A stretch of DNA of 64,000 bases from assembly GCA_017449285.1 (NCBI GenBank), contig JAFSJX010000064.1:1-64000 (forward strand), written 5' to 3'. Shown here piece after piece: positions 33,575-42,823 of this stretch. Made by a program: the position numbers and the translations under genes. This DNA comes from Treponema sp. Its GTDB lineage: Bacteria; Spirochaetota; Spirochaetia; Treponematales; Treponemataceae. How positions within the stretch are numbered: position 1 is the stretch's first letter; each line of letters starts with the position of its first letter. The notes beneath the pieces were generated by a model. That model did no database searches, was not told where the DNA came from, and worked only from the letters and a program-made list of their open reading frames with translations.

Positions 33575-34686
33575 TTCAAAATCGTGAAAAAATCATCATT
33601 CGGACGAGTATTATTGGTATTTTTGCGAATATCGCGCTTGTGTTTTTTAAGGCGGTGGTAGGATTTCTTTCTCATTCAATCGCAATTATTTTGGATGCCG
33701 TGAACAACTTGACCGATGCGCTTTCTTCAGTGGTGACGATTATTGGCACAAAACTTGCGGGGAAACCTGCGGACAAACGGCATCCGTTTGGGCATGGTCG
33801 CGCTGAATATCTTTCTGCGATGATAATTGCGGTAATCATTTTGTATGCGGGCGTTACGTCGCTCATTGAGTCGGTTAAAAAAATCATTACGCCACAGATA
33901 CCTGATTATGCGCCTGTTTCGCTGATTGTCGTGACTGGTGCGGTGGTGGTCAAAATCGCGCTGGGACTGTTCGTAAAGGCAACGGGAAGACGCGTTAATT
34001 CGGATTCGCTTGTGGCGAGCGGGCAGGACGCGCTTTTGGATTCGATTATTTCTGCGTCCACATTGGCGGCTGCGGCAGTTTTTTTGCTGTGGGGAGTTTC
34101 GCTGGAAGCGTATCTGGGCGTGCTGATTGCTTTTGCGATTATCAAATCTGGCATAGAAACGTTGCGCGAAACGTTGAGCAAAATTCTTGGCGAGCGCATT
34201 GACGCACATTTGGCACACGCAATCAAAAGGACGATTTCGTCTGCTGACCCAGAGATTCGTGGTGTGTTTGATTTGGTTTTGAACGAGTACGGCCCAGACC
34301 GCCATCTTGGTTCGGTTCATATTGAAGTGCCTGACACATGGACTGCTGACAAAATCGACACGGTGACGCGGAAAATTACGGCGGAAGTATACGCAAAACA
34401 TAACGTGATGATGACGGCGGTGGGTGTGTATTCCTGCAACACAAAGGACAATACCGCGGCACAGATTCGGTCGCAGGTGTCGAAAATCGTGCATGAGCAT
34501 AAAGACATTCTGCAGATGCATGGTTTTTTTGTGGACGAAGAGCGGAAAATTATGCGGTTTGACGTGATTGTGTCGTTTGATTCGCCCAATATGAACACGA
34601 TGCATCGGCACGTGGTAGAAGATGTGCGTCAGGCATTCCCTGATTACGATGTGCAGATTCAATTGGATTATGACATCAGCGATTGA
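33571..34686 (+). CDS. Cation diffusion facilitator (metal efflux) protein
   Basis: 371 residues from MIQNREKIIIRTS; its ATG overlaps the stop of the flavoprotein gene (ATGA). About six membrane segments. The metal sites of the family are present: LDAVNNLTDALSS and HPFGHGRAEYLSA, and DALLDSIISA in the fifth segment (sites for Zn, Mn or Fe). A cytoplasmic domain with His-rich stretches (HKDILQMHGF, MNTMHRHV) follows. Exports divalent metal in exchange for protons; the metal is not known. Confidence 0.9.
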   Translation: MIQNREKIIIRTSIIGIFANIALVFFKAVVGFLSHSIAIILDAVNNLTDALSSVVTIIGTKLAGKPADKRHPFGHGRAEYLSAMIIAVIILYAGVTSLIESVKKIITPQIPDYAPVSLIVVTGAVVVKIALGLFVKATGRRVNSDSLVASGQDALLDSIISASTLAAAAVFLLWGVSLEAYLGVLIAFAIIKSGIETLRETLSKILGERIDAHLAHAIKRTISSADPEIRGVFDLVLNEYGPDRHLGSVHIEVPDTWTADKIDTVTRKITAEVYAKHNVMMTAVGVYSCNTKDNTAAQIRSQVSKIVHEHKDILQMHGFFVDEERKIMRFDVIVSFDSPNMNTMHRHVVEDVRQAFPDYDVQIQLDYDISD

Positions 34687-34689
34687 CAT

Positions 34690-34812
34690 GTGCGCTTTCA
34701 TTAGCGCAAGGGATTGGAGCCCCGAAGTTGCCGTTCGGTGAGCGTAGTCGAACCGTGCGGAAATGAGCGTGAGCGAAGGGCGGAAAGCCCGACGGCGAAG
34801 CCGATGCGCCCA
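34690..34812 (-). repeat. Dispersed hairpin repeat, family 2, copy B
   Basis: Read on the minus strand it begins TTTTTGGGCGCATCGG, has GTCGGGCTTTCCGCCC and ends near CAATCCCTTGCGC, matching in order the copy at 43432-43548. It fills the space between the CDF and ohrR genes. Confidence 0.6.
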
Positions 34813-34827
34813 AAAACGAGGGAAAAA

Positions 34828-35253
34828 ATGGAACAAAACTACGAGGCATTGAAACTGGAGAATCAACTGTGTTTTCCGTTGTATGCGGCGAGCAGGGAGA
34901 TTCTGCGGAAATATACGCCGCTTCTTAGAGAACTGAACTTGACGTACACGCAGTACATCGTGATGCTGGTGATGTGGGAGCATACGTCTCTTTCCGTGGG
35001 GGAAATCAGCCGGCTTTTGTATCTTGATTCGGGAACGCTTTCGCCGCTTTTGAAGTCAATGGAAGAAAAAGGGCTGATTGTACGCGAGCGGGGAAAAAAA
35101 GATGAGCGCGTGGTGACGATTTCGATTACGGAGGCGGGAAAGAACTTGCGCGAACAGGCGGTGTCCGTTCCGTCTCAGATGGGAAAATGTATCAATCTTT
35201 CTCCCGATGAGGCAAAACTATTGTACGGAATGTTGTACAAACTGCTTGGCTGA
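34828..35253 (+). CDS. ohrR: OhrR-type organic peroxide sensor (MarR family)
   Basis: 141 residues from MEQNYEALKLENQLCFPLYAA, matching the start of Bacillus OhrR; the sensor Cys15 lies in NQLCFPLY. The winged helix follows: LNLTYTQYIVMLVMWEH, LYLDSGTLSPLLKSMEEKGLI and RERGKKDERVV. In the family, oxidation of this Cys releases the repressor from the ohr promoter. No ohr peroxidase gene is adjacent here; the peroxidase at 31346 is a possible target. An upstream in-frame extension is derived from the repeat and rejected. Confidence 0.88.
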   Translation: MEQNYEALKLENQLCFPLYAASREILRKYTPLLRELNLTYTQYIVMLVMWEHTSLSVGEISRLLYLDSGTLSPLLKSMEEKGLIVRERGKKDERVVTISITEAGKNLREQAVSVPSQMGKCINLSPDEAKLLYGMLYKLLG

Positions 35254-35266
35254 CATTCTAAGTGAG

Positions 35267-35295
35267 TTGCAAAAAGTGCGAAATTTTTGCATACT
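35267..35295 (+). promoter_or_regulatory. Promoter of pfkB-lyase operon, leaderless type
   Basis: TTGCAA (35267-35272), 17-base spacer, CATACT (35290-35295), which ends six bases before the ATG at 35302. Confidence 0.6.
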
Positions 35296-35301
35296 GGGAA
35301 T

Positions 35302-36210
35302 ATGCAGATTCTTTGTGTTTGTTTAAGTGCGACAATTCAGCGTACTCTTTTTTTTGATTCGTTTTCTATTGATAGCGTAAATCGTACCTATGAGTGGCGG
35401 GAGGATGCCAGCGGTAAAGCCTTGAATGCTGCCCGTGTGTTGAACCAGCTGGAGGCAGGCTGTTCTCTTGCATTGTGTCCTGTAGGGAATGATAACGTTG
35501 ACCGTTTTATGAATCTTGTTTCGCATGACCACGATTTGTATGTGCATCCGATAATTACAAACGGAACGATTCGAGAATGTTGGACGCTTCTTGGCGGAAA
35601 ACATGCGACGACGACCGAAGTGATTTGTGATGATGCGCAGGATTTTCGGCATTTGGCAGGCGCAGAAGCGGAAGTTGAATTGCTTGAGACGGTTCGGGAG
35701 TATATGCAGCTTTTTGACGCGCTTTTGTTTGCGGGAAGCAGACCAACCCAGTGGTCATCAAATTTGTGCGCACGTATCTGCAAACTGGCGATTGACGCGG
35801 GAAAAGTTGTCCTTGCAGACTTCTGCGGAAACGAACTTTTAGATACGCTTAAAATCTGTACGCCTCAAATTATCAAAATCAACGAGGATGAATTTTGCCG
35901 TACTTTTGGCGGAAAGCATCAGACCGAAGAAGAACTTGCAAAAACAATCTGCAAAAAGAGTGCCGAACTGCATAATATCGTTGTGGTGACGCGCGGAAAG
36001 AACAAAACGCTTGCTGCTCAAGACGGAAAGGCTTTTGTATGTCCGTCAAAACGGATTAAAGTGTTGAATACAACTGCCTGCGGAGACTCTTTTTCTGCAG
36101 GATTTTTGCATGAATATCTTCTGGAACATGACTTGGAAAAATCACTCAAAGCAGGTACACGTTGCGCGGCACTTAATGCGCAGACTATTATTCCTGGAGC
36201 AATTAAATGA
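35302..36210 (+). CDS. PfkB-family carbohydrate kinase (1-phosphofructokinase/tagatose-6-P kinase type)
   Basis: 302 residues from MQILCVCLSATIQRTL. N-terminal substrate block ASGKALNAARVLNQLEAG is like that of 1-phosphofructokinases (the K-G-N-A motif). The C-terminal phosphate-binding site is NTTACGDSFSAGFLHEY with the catalytic Asp, using Cys-Gly where GAGD is usual. It phosphorylates a sugar or sugar phosphate. Its stop overlaps the ATG of the ammonia-lyase gene, so the two are cotranslated; that pairing is odd. The ATG immediately follows the -10 box. Confidence 0.82.
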   Translation: MQILCVCLSATIQRTLFFDSFSIDSVNRTYEWREDASGKALNAARVLNQLEAGCSLALCPVGNDNVDRFMNLVSHDHDLYVHPIITNGTIRECWTLLGGKHATTTEVICDDAQDFRHLAGAEAEVELLETVREYMQLFDALLFAGSRPTQWSSNLCARICKLAIDAGKVVLADFCGNELLDTLKICTPQIIKINEDEFCRTFGGKHQTEEELAKTICKKSAELHNIVVVTRGKNKTLAAQDGKAFVCPSKRIKVLNTTACGDSFSAGFLHEYLLEHDLEKSLKAGTRCAALNAQTIIPGAIK

Positions 36211-37784
36211 AAACGGTTGTTGTAAAAGGTGAAGGACTTACTGTTGAAGATATATGCGATGTGGCACAGGGGAACGCACAGGTTCGTTTGTGCGATGAAA
36301 AACAGTTTTTGGAGACCTTAAAAAAATCCCGTGACTTTCTTCTTGCATACATTGCGAAAGGCTACCCGACTTATGGAGTAACGACGAATTTTGGCGACTC
36401 CTGTGACAACCAAATCAGCCTTGAAAAAGTGAATGAATTGCAGCACGTGATTGTGTCGTACCACGGCATCGGCTTGGGCAAAAAATTGAGCCATGACGAA
36501 GGACGCGCTGTTGTACTGTGCCGTCTGAACGGAAACGTAAAGGGCGGTCATTCGGCAATTCGCGTGGAACTTGCGCAATTTATGGAACGACTTTTGCAAA
36601 AAGACATTATTCCCGTCATTCCGGAACTGGGTTCGGTGGGCGCGTCAGGTGATTTGACCCCGCTTTCGTATTTGGGCGCAGTGATGTACGGTGAGCGTGA
36701 GGTATACTACAAAGGAAAAATTGTTCCCACAATGGAAGCGCTGAATGCCGAGGGAATCAAGCCGCTTCCGCTGGAGGCAAAAGAAGGGCTTGCCATTATG
36801 AACGGCACATCGGTGATGACCGCGATTGCTTCCCTTGCGTGGAAAAAAGCCGAGCGGCTTGCAAATATCAGTGATTTTCTGACGGCGGTGACCTGTGAGA
36901 TTATGCACGGACGCGATGTTCCGTTCCGTCGCAAAGTGAGCGAAATTAAGAATCATCCGGGACAGATAGAAAGCGCGGGGCATATTTTTCAGATTGTCAG
37001 CACGTCGCGCCGCGTTGAAACGCTGGATAAATTCTTGCAGGAACTCGGCACGATTGGTAATAAAGGCTACGAAAAGCGTGAGAAAAAATTGCAGGCGCGC
37101 TATTCAATTCGTTGCGCCCCGCAGATTAACGGCGTTCTGCGCGACACGCTTTCTATCACAAAGCAGTGGATTGAACAGGAAATCAATTCGGCAAACGACA
37201 ATCCGCTGATAGACGTTAAGACCGAACAGTTGTACAACACAGGCAATTTTTATGGCGGACACATCTGCGCAAGTTGCGACTATCTCCGTATCGCGCTCGC
37301 AAACATCAGCGATTTGGCGGACAAGCAGGCGGAACTGATTATTGACGGCAAATTCAACGGGCTGACAGAAAATCTGATTCCGTACACAGCAGATGATGAC
37401 CCACGCGCGGGATTGCGGCTTGGCTTTAAAGGAGCGCAGATTACAATAAGCGCGATTCGTGGCGAGGTACAGAGTTATGCCAATCCTATCAGCATTACTT
37501 CAAGCCCCACCGAGGCACTGAATCAGGACAAAGTTTCAATGGGAACGATAAGCGCACGCAAACTCCGCGACCAAATCAATCTGATTTATTTGCAGCTGGC
37601 GGTGCATCTGCTTGCGGCGTGTCAGGCGATGGATTTAATCGGCGCGGAAAAATTTAGTTCGTTCACCCAGAAAGTGTATGCCGAGGTACGCAAATTGAGC
37701 GCGTTCATGCAGGACGATCGTCAGTTGGATGCGGAAGCCACGCAGGTCAGCGAATGGATGAAAGCGACCGCGTTGTTTGCATAG
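36207..37784 (+). CDS. Aromatic amino-acid ammonia-lyase (HAL/PAL family)
   Basis: 525 residues, normal for the family. The cofactor-forming triad Ala146-Ser147-Gly148 lies in GSVGASGDLTPLSYLGA. The catalytic Tyr is in YGVTTNFGDS (residues 56-65). At the selectivity position after LQHVIV the sequence is SYHG, keeping a His like histidine ammonia-lyase but with Tyr before it. The late NQDKVSMGTISARK block matches HAL. It removes ammonia from an aromatic amino acid; histidine is most likely but tyrosine or phenylalanine is possible. No hutU, hutI or ftcD genes are nearby, so a histidine-degradation role is not supported by context. Confidence 0.85.
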   Translation: MKTVVVKGEGLTVEDICDVAQGNAQVRLCDEKQFLETLKKSRDFLLAYIAKGYPTYGVTTNFGDSCDNQISLEKVNELQHVIVSYHGIGLGKKLSHDEGRAVVLCRLNGNVKGGHSAIRVELAQFMERLLQKDIIPVIPELGSVGASGDLTPLSYLGAVMYGEREVYYKGKIVPTMEALNAEGIKPLPLEAKEGLAIMNGTSVMTAIASLAWKKAERLANISDFLTAVTCEIMHGRDVPFRRKVSEIKNHPGQIESAGHIFQIVSTSRRVETLDKFLQELGTIGNKGYEKREKKLQARYSIRCAPQINGVLRDTLSITKQWIEQEINSANDNPLIDVKTEQLYNTGNFYGGHICASCDYLRIALANISDLADKQAELIIDGKFNGLTENLIPYTADDDPRAGLRLGFKGAQITISAIRGEVQSYANPISITSSPTEALNQDKVSMGTISARKLRDQINLIYLQLAVHLLAACQAMDLIGAEKFSSFTQKVYAEVRKLSAFMQDDRQLDAEATQVSEWMKATALFA

Positions 37785-37815
37785 TCAAAAAAGGCAGTTC
37801 CAAAAAAGAAAAAAA

Positions 37816-37886
37816 TACGGTGGCTGATTGTGTCAAAACCACCGTACATAGCGTACACGGTCATTTCGACAGGCGTAATGACCGTG
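37816..37886. terminator. Two hairpins between convergent genes
   Basis: TACGGTGG/CCACCGTA (37816-37823, 37839-37846) and CACGGTCATT/AATGACCGTG (37856-37865, 37877-37886). They lie between the ammonia-lyase and glgP stops. U-runs are weak, so they are probable but not certain terminators. Confidence 0.55.
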
Positions 37887-37911
37887 CGTTACAAATTGCA
37901 ACTTTTATCAC

Positions 37912-40383
37912 TTATCCCGCAACGTTCAGTTCTTTTTCGTCGACGGTTACGTGCTTCAGATGCCAGATGTCTTTTACGTAGTCTTCAATCGTGCGGTCAC
38001 TGGAGAAGTTTCCGCTGTTGGCAATGTTAATCAAAGCCATCTTTGCCCACTTCTTCTTGTCGGTGTATGCTACGGCAACTTGCTCTTGTGCCTTAACATA
38101 AGAAGCAAAGTCAGCAAGCACGTAGTACACATCAGGACGCTGACCTTCCACACCGTAGACCAAAGAATCGTGCAGTTCCTTGAAAATCTGATGCGTGGGA
38201 TCATAAGTGCCGTCTACCAACTGTTCCACCACTTTGTTCAAAGCTGGATTGCGTTCCAAATACTGCTGCGGATTGTAACTGTGTTCTTCTTCCATTTTTA
38301 GGATGTCTTCAGAAGTCAGACCGAACACAAATGCATTTTCCTTGCCTGCGTCACGTACAATCTCAATATTTGCGCCGTCCATTGTTCCCAGCGTGAGCGC
38401 ACCGTTTACCATGAACTTCATATTTGATGTACCAGATGCTTCCTTTCCGGCGGTAGAAATCTGCTCGCTTACGTCTGCCGCAGGGAAGATTTTTTCTGCC
38501 ACAGACACGCGGTAGTTTTCGATGAAGATAACGTGCAGTTTTCCACGAACACGGCGGTCATTGTTGATTCGCTCCGCAACGGTGTTAATCAGTTTAATGA
38601 TTGCCTTTGCACGGCGATACCCTGATGCCGCTTTTGCGCCGAAGATAAACGTGCGTGCCGGCGGGTTGAAATTCGGTTCTTCAATGATGCGGTTGTACAG
38701 ATACATGATGTGCAGCACGTTGAGCAACTGCCTTTTGTATTCATGCAGACGCTTTACCTGCACGTCAAAAATGCTGTCTGAGTCAATCAGCGCATTCTGC
38801 TTGTGCTTCAGAAATTCCGCGAGAGCCTGTTTGTTGCGCAGTTTTATTTCCATCAATTCGTTAAGAGAAGCGTCATCGTCAACAAATTTTTCCAGTTTCT
38901 TGAGTTTTGACAAGTCTTTTTCCCAGCCGTGACCGATTCTCTTGGTAATAAAATCGGAAAGATCAGGGTTTGCGTTCAAAAGCCAGCGACGCTGTGTAAT
39001 GCCGTTTGTCTTGTTGTTGAATTTGTTGGGATAGAGTTCCGCCCAGTCTTTGAGTTCCTGCGTCTTGAGCAAATCGGTATGTAATTTCGCAACGCCGTTT
39101 ACGCTGAATCCCGCATGAATCGCAAGCCATGCCATGTAGACTTTTCCATCGTGGATAATCGACATGTGGTTGTGCTTTGCATAATCATTCGGATATTTTG
39201 TGCGCAGTTCGATAAGGAAGCGGCGGTTGATTTCTTCCACAATCTGATAGATACGTGGCAAAAGTCCTTGGAAGATTGCAATTGGCCATTTCTCCAGAGC
39301 CTCGGCAAGAATTGTGTGGTTGGTGTAGGCGAAGGTTTTGGTCACAATATCCCATGCATCATTCCAGCCGACCGCATATTCATCCATAAGAATGCGCATC
39401 AGTTCGGGGATTGCCACAACTGGATGTGTATCATTCAATTGAATGACATGCAAATCAGGGAACTTGCGGAAATCTGTGCCGTAATCAGCCACAAAATGAT
39501 GTACCAAATCCTGCAATGATGCGGAGGTGAAGAAATATTGCTGCTTTAGGCGCAAAGCCTTTCCGTCCGGTCCGTTGTCATTGGGATAGAGGACGCGGCT
39601 GATATTTTCCGCAGAATTCTGCTTTTCCACCGCGCGGTTATAATGCATATCGTTGAAGAGCTGCAAATCAAATCCGTCGGGACTGGAGGCCTGCCACAAG
39701 CGCAACGTGTTCACCGTGTTGGTGTCGTAACCGATAATCGGCATATCATACGGAGTTGCCGTCACTTTTTCCGCATTTTCCAGATAGAACCGGTCTTGTC
39801 CGTCGGGAGTCTTTCCGTATTTGATTTCGCCGCCAAATTTAACGGTTACCGCAAGGTCAGACCGCTTGATTTCCCACGGGTCGCGGTGCTTGAGCCAGTT
39901 GTCAGGATATTCTACCTGATAGCCGTCCTCAATGTGCTGCTCGAACATTCCGTATTCATAGCGGATGCCGTAGCCGTGCCCTGGATAGTCCAAAGTCGCC
40001 AGCGAGTCCAAGAAACACGCTGCCAGACGACCAAGACCGCCGTTACCCAGACCAGCATCAGGCTCTTCGTCTTCAATCTGATTGAAGTTGATATTCATTC
40101 CCTCAAGGACTTTTTTTACTTCGTCCTTTATTTTCATATTGATAAGGTTGTTGCTGAGCGCACGCCCCATCAAAAATTCCGCAGAAAGATAGTAGCACTG
40201 TTTGACTGGTTTTTTTTCATACTGCCGACGGGTTGCCATCCAAGCCGGCATGACTACTTCAAGCACGGACGCACTCACGGCATCAAACAAGTCGTGCGTG
40301 TTTGCCTGAGAAATGTCTTTTCCGTACTGTCTGCGAAGACGGGCAGCCAAATTTGCCCGAAATTTTTCTGCATCAAATGTCAT
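37912..40383 (-). CDS. glgP: Glycogen/maltodextrin phosphorylase
   Basis: 823 residues, normal length. Family marks: YYLSAEFLMGRAL, GNGGLGRLAACFLDSLATL, QLNDTHPVVAIPELMR, and the pyridoxal-phosphate region EASGTSNMKFMVNGALTLGTMDGANIEI (for instance EASGTSNMKFMVNGALTLGT). It releases glucose 1-phosphate from glycogen. It follows glgX on the same strand after 55 bases, so debranching and phosphorolysis genes are coupled. Confidence 0.97.
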   Translation of the reverse strand: MTFDAEKFRANLAARLRRQYGKDISQANTHDLFDAVSASVLEVVMPAWMATRRQYEKKPVKQCYYLSAEFLMGRALSNNLINMKIKDEVKKVLEGMNINFNQIEDEEPDAGLGNGGLGRLAACFLDSLATLDYPGHGYGIRYEYGMFEQHIEDGYQVEYPDNWLKHRDPWEIKRSDLAVTVKFGGEIKYGKTPDGQDRFYLENAEKVTATPYDMPIIGYDTNTVNTLRLWQASSPDGFDLQLFNDMHYNRAVEKQNSAENISRVLYPNDNGPDGKALRLKQQYFFTSASLQDLVHHFVADYGTDFRKFPDLHVIQLNDTHPVVAIPELMRILMDEYAVGWNDAWDIVTKTFAYTNHTILAEALEKWPIAIFQGLLPRIYQIVEEINRRFLIELRTKYPNDYAKHNHMSIIHDGKVYMAWLAIHAGFSVNGVAKLHTDLLKTQELKDWAELYPNKFNNKTNGITQRRWLLNANPDLSDFITKRIGHGWEKDLSKLKKLEKFVDDDASLNELMEIKLRNKQALAEFLKHKQNALIDSDSIFDVQVKRLHEYKRQLLNVLHIMYLYNRIIEEPNFNPPARTFIFGAKAASGYRRAKAIIKLINTVAERINNDRRVRGKLHVIFIENYRVSVAEKIFPAADVSEQISTAGKEASGTSNMKFMVNGALTLGTMDGANIEIVRDAGKENAFVFGLTSEDILKMEEEHSYNPQQYLERNPALNKVVEQLVDGTYDPTHQIFKELHDSLVYGVEGQRPDVYYVLADFASYVKAQEQVAVAYTDKKKWAKMALINIANSGNFSSDRTIEDYVKDIWHLKHVTVDEKELNVAG

Positions 40384-40438
40384 GTTTCCTCCTGATAGAA
40401 ACTCGCATTTGCCGTTACGTGATACGCAATGGCTATGC

Positions 40439-42538
40439 TTACTTTGATAATAATACTAAAACGCTGTTTGCGGGAAGCACATATCGTTCCTGCAAATCCA
40501 AGAGTTCTTCTGAGCCTGCGGCAAGTGCGGCATTCTCACCATCTATTGAAGTATCGACTGCGCGATACCACTTTCTTCCCGATGAAGGCGGTGGAATAAC
40601 CAGCGTCTTATCGTGAATATCCGTATTGAATGCGATGTAAAAATCGCTGTCTTCTGTGTTTTCATCAATGTAGCCACCCAGACGTAGCGCAAGAAACCGG
40701 TTCATTTTTTCCCAGTCGGGAACTTTGCTGTCGTAATCGTGCCATGAAATATCGGGTTGGAATACAGATGAGGCTGTGTGCGCTCCGCCAAAATAAGTCT
40801 TGCGGTGGAACACGGGATGATTTCTTCGTAGGGCGATGATGCGCTGAGAGAATGTCAGCATATCCTTGTGTTTATTTACATCGTCCCAGTTGAACCATGA
40901 GATGTCATTGTCCTGACAATAGGGATTGTTGTTGCCATTTTGGGTTCGGTTCACTTCATCACCAGAAACCATCATCGGCGTACCTTGCGAAAGCATCAGG
41001 CACGTAAAGAAATTCTTTATCTGACGGTGACGTAATTTTTCAATTTTGGGATTTGTCGTAGGTCCTTCAAAGCCGTGGTTGTAACTCAGATTGTTGTCGT
41101 TTCCGTCACGGTTGCCTTCGCCGTTTTCCTCGTTGTGCTTTGAGTTATAGGTGACCAAATCGTTCAGCGTAAAACCATCGTGGCTCACCACAAAATTGAT
41201 TGAATGATGTGGACCACGGTGAGAATGAGCGTACAAATCGCTTGAACCAGAAATACGTGTCGCCGCTTCGGTGGAAGTATGCTCGTCTCCGCGGATAAAG
41301 CGACGGATTCCGTCACGATAGCGGTCATTCCATTCGCACCAGCGGCTTCCGGGGAATGAGCCGACAAAATACGCTCCGCCGCAATCCCATGGTTCTGCGA
41401 TGATTTTCGCGCTCCGAAGCAACGGGTCTTCGGCAATGCGGTCTGTCAGCGGCGGATATTTAATGATTGAACCGTCTTCTGCGCGGCACATAACCGATGC
41501 CAAGTCAAATCGGAATCCGTCTACGTGCATATCTACTACCCAGTAGCGCAGACAGTCGATGATAAATTCCTGATTGACGGGATGATTGCAGTTGACTGTG
41601 TTTCCGCAGCCAGAATAGTTTAAATAATACCGCTTGTTGTCAGGAACGAGCGCGTAGAAAGTGCTGTTGTCAATGCCGCGAAAATTGAGCGTAACACCAT
41701 GTTCGTTGCCTTCTGCCGTATGATTAAAAACGATGTCCAGAATTAGTTCGATTCCTGCCTTGTGCAGAGCCTTTACCATATCTTTGAATTCGGTGACCAC
41801 TGCGCCAGGTTTTTTGTCTACCGTATACGATGCCTTTGGCGCGAAAAAACCAATCGTACTGTAGCCCCAATAATTCACCATGCGCTCGCCGGTACGCGGG
41901 TTCACATTTGAATTCTCGTATTCGTCAAATTCCTGAATAGGAAGCAATTCTACCGCCGTAATTCCCAGAGATTTGAGGTAGGGGATTTTTTCAATCAGTC
42001 CCCTATATGTGCCGTTGTATCTAACTTTTGAAGTCTTTGACGCGGTAAAGCCTTTTAGGTGGGTCTCGTAAATAATCGTATCTTCCAAAGGCGTTCTAAG
42101 TGGACGGTCGTCACCCCAGTCGTAGTCATCGGAGTCAACGATGACACACTTGGGCATTTTTTCCAGAGGACAGGTTTGACCAAATGCCATATTCTTGAAT
42201 ACCGAGCCTTCGGTAAACGCTAATGCACGCGGGTCAAACAGATAAAATCGTTTGTTGAAGCGTTGCCCTTTTTCTGGGTCGAAATCTCCGTCCACACGGT
42301 ACAGATACAAATCACCTGATTTCAGCCCTTCCACAAAGCAAAACCAAATGTCTCCAATGCGGTTTTCAACGGGGTCAAGCGTTACCGTCATAAAGGGAAC
42401 GGAATCATCAGCCTTATGGAACAGTTCCAGATAAATCGTCTTTGCATGTCTGCTAAAAATCGAAAAATTCACGCCATATTTTGTAACATGAATTCCGGGT
42501 CTTAGCGGTTTTCCGGGCAGAACTCGTAGCTTAGCCAT
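40439..42538 (-). CDS. glgX: Glycogen debranching enzyme (GH13 isoamylase type)
   Basis: 699 residues. An N-terminal starch-binding-like domain (GVNFSIFSRHAKTIYLELF) is followed by the GH13 barrel: VELLPIQEF, ILDIVFNHTAEG, DGFRFDLASVM (nucleophile Asp), IAEPWDCGG (acid Glu) and FVVSHDGFTLND (Asp). It cuts alpha-1,6 branches left by GlgP. It starts the glgX-glgP operon. The -10 box ends eight bases before the ATG and no ribosome-binding site is seen, so the message may be leaderless. Confidence 0.95.
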   Translation of the reverse strand: MAKLRVLPGKPLRPGIHVTKYGVNFSIFSRHAKTIYLELFHKADDSVPFMTVTLDPVENRIGDIWFCFVEGLKSGDLYLYRVDGDFDPEKGQRFNKRFYLFDPRALAFTEGSVFKNMAFGQTCPLEKMPKCVIVDSDDYDWGDDRPLRTPLEDTIIYETHLKGFTASKTSKVRYNGTYRGLIEKIPYLKSLGITAVELLPIQEFDEYENSNVNPRTGERMVNYWGYSTIGFFAPKASYTVDKKPGAVVTEFKDMVKALHKAGIELILDIVFNHTAEGNEHGVTLNFRGIDNSTFYALVPDNKRYYLNYSGCGNTVNCNHPVNQEFIIDCLRYWVVDMHVDGFRFDLASVMCRAEDGSIIKYPPLTDRIAEDPLLRSAKIIAEPWDCGGAYFVGSFPGSRWCEWNDRYRDGIRRFIRGDEHTSTEAATRISGSSDLYAHSHRGPHHSINFVVSHDGFTLNDLVTYNSKHNEENGEGNRDGNDNNLSYNHGFEGPTTNPKIEKLRHRQIKNFFTCLMLSQGTPMMVSGDEVNRTQNGNNNPYCQDNDISWFNWDDVNKHKDMLTFSQRIIALRRNHPVFHRKTYFGGAHTASSVFQPDISWHDYDSKVPDWEKMNRFLALRLGGYIDENTEDSDFYIAFNTDIHDKTLVIPPPSSGRKWYRAVDTSIDGENAALAAGSEELLDLQERYVLPANSVLVLLSK

Positions 42539-42546
42539 ATCAAGGA

Positions 42547-42575
42547 ATTATAGCATAAACACTCGAAAATTTCCA
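42547..42575 (-). promoter_or_regulatory. Promoter of glgX-glgP
   Basis: Minus strand: TGGAAA at 42575-42570, 17-base spacer, extended -10 TGC-TATAAT at 42552-42547. The start codon is eight bases downstream. Confidence 0.6.
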
Positions 42576-42631
42576 CCATATTGCACACTTTATTGATAAT
42601 TTTGCATACAAATCTTTTGGTAGATTTTTTC

Positions 42632-42775
42632 TTGACGTATACAAAGCCTATGCCGATAACCTCATCGACCAGGGCGGCGGTTCTTCCACGAGATTTTCTT
42701 TGGCACAGACAATTACAAACCGAAAGGAATGTAAAGTGCAAAGCAAAGGGCTGCTCGCTTTTGGGCAGCCTTTTC
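42632..42775 (+). ncRNA. Candidate small RNA with own promoter and terminator
   Basis: TTGACG (42632-42637), 17-base spacer, GATAAC (42655-42660), then about 110 bases ending in the hairpin GGCTGC/GCAGCC (42749-42754, 42765-42770) and TTTT. No convincing reading frame lies inside and no plus-strand gene precedes the terminator. The -10 match is weak, so this is a proposal only. Confidence 0.3.
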
Positions 42776-42823
42776 AAAAAGCGGAATCCATTTCTGAATC
42801 CCGCTTCAATTTTTGGGCATTAT
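42776..42823. repeat. Terminator-like flanking repeat, copy 1
   Basis: AAGCGG and CCGCTT form a hairpin with T-runs on both strands. A near-identical copy (a few differences over about 48 bases) lies at 43393-43440 on the other side of the BrnT/BrnA genes. It works as a bidirectional terminator by appearance. Confidence 0.7.

Noticed and set aside
33727..34983. Long open frame opposite the CDF and ohrR genes (418 codons)
   Set aside because: It is rich in His and Arg as expected for an antisense shadow, and lies opposite two well-supported genes.
36207..37784. Calling the lyase hutH as part of a histidine-utilisation operon
   Set aside because: No other hut gene is near and the selectivity residues are not typical, so only the family is given.
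39643..40395. Open frame opposite glgP (250 codons)
   Set aside because: Shadow of the conserved phosphorylase; no start signal.
42502..42777. 91-codon frame upstream of glgX
   Set aside because: Overlaps the glgX start and contains its promoter; no ribosome-binding site.
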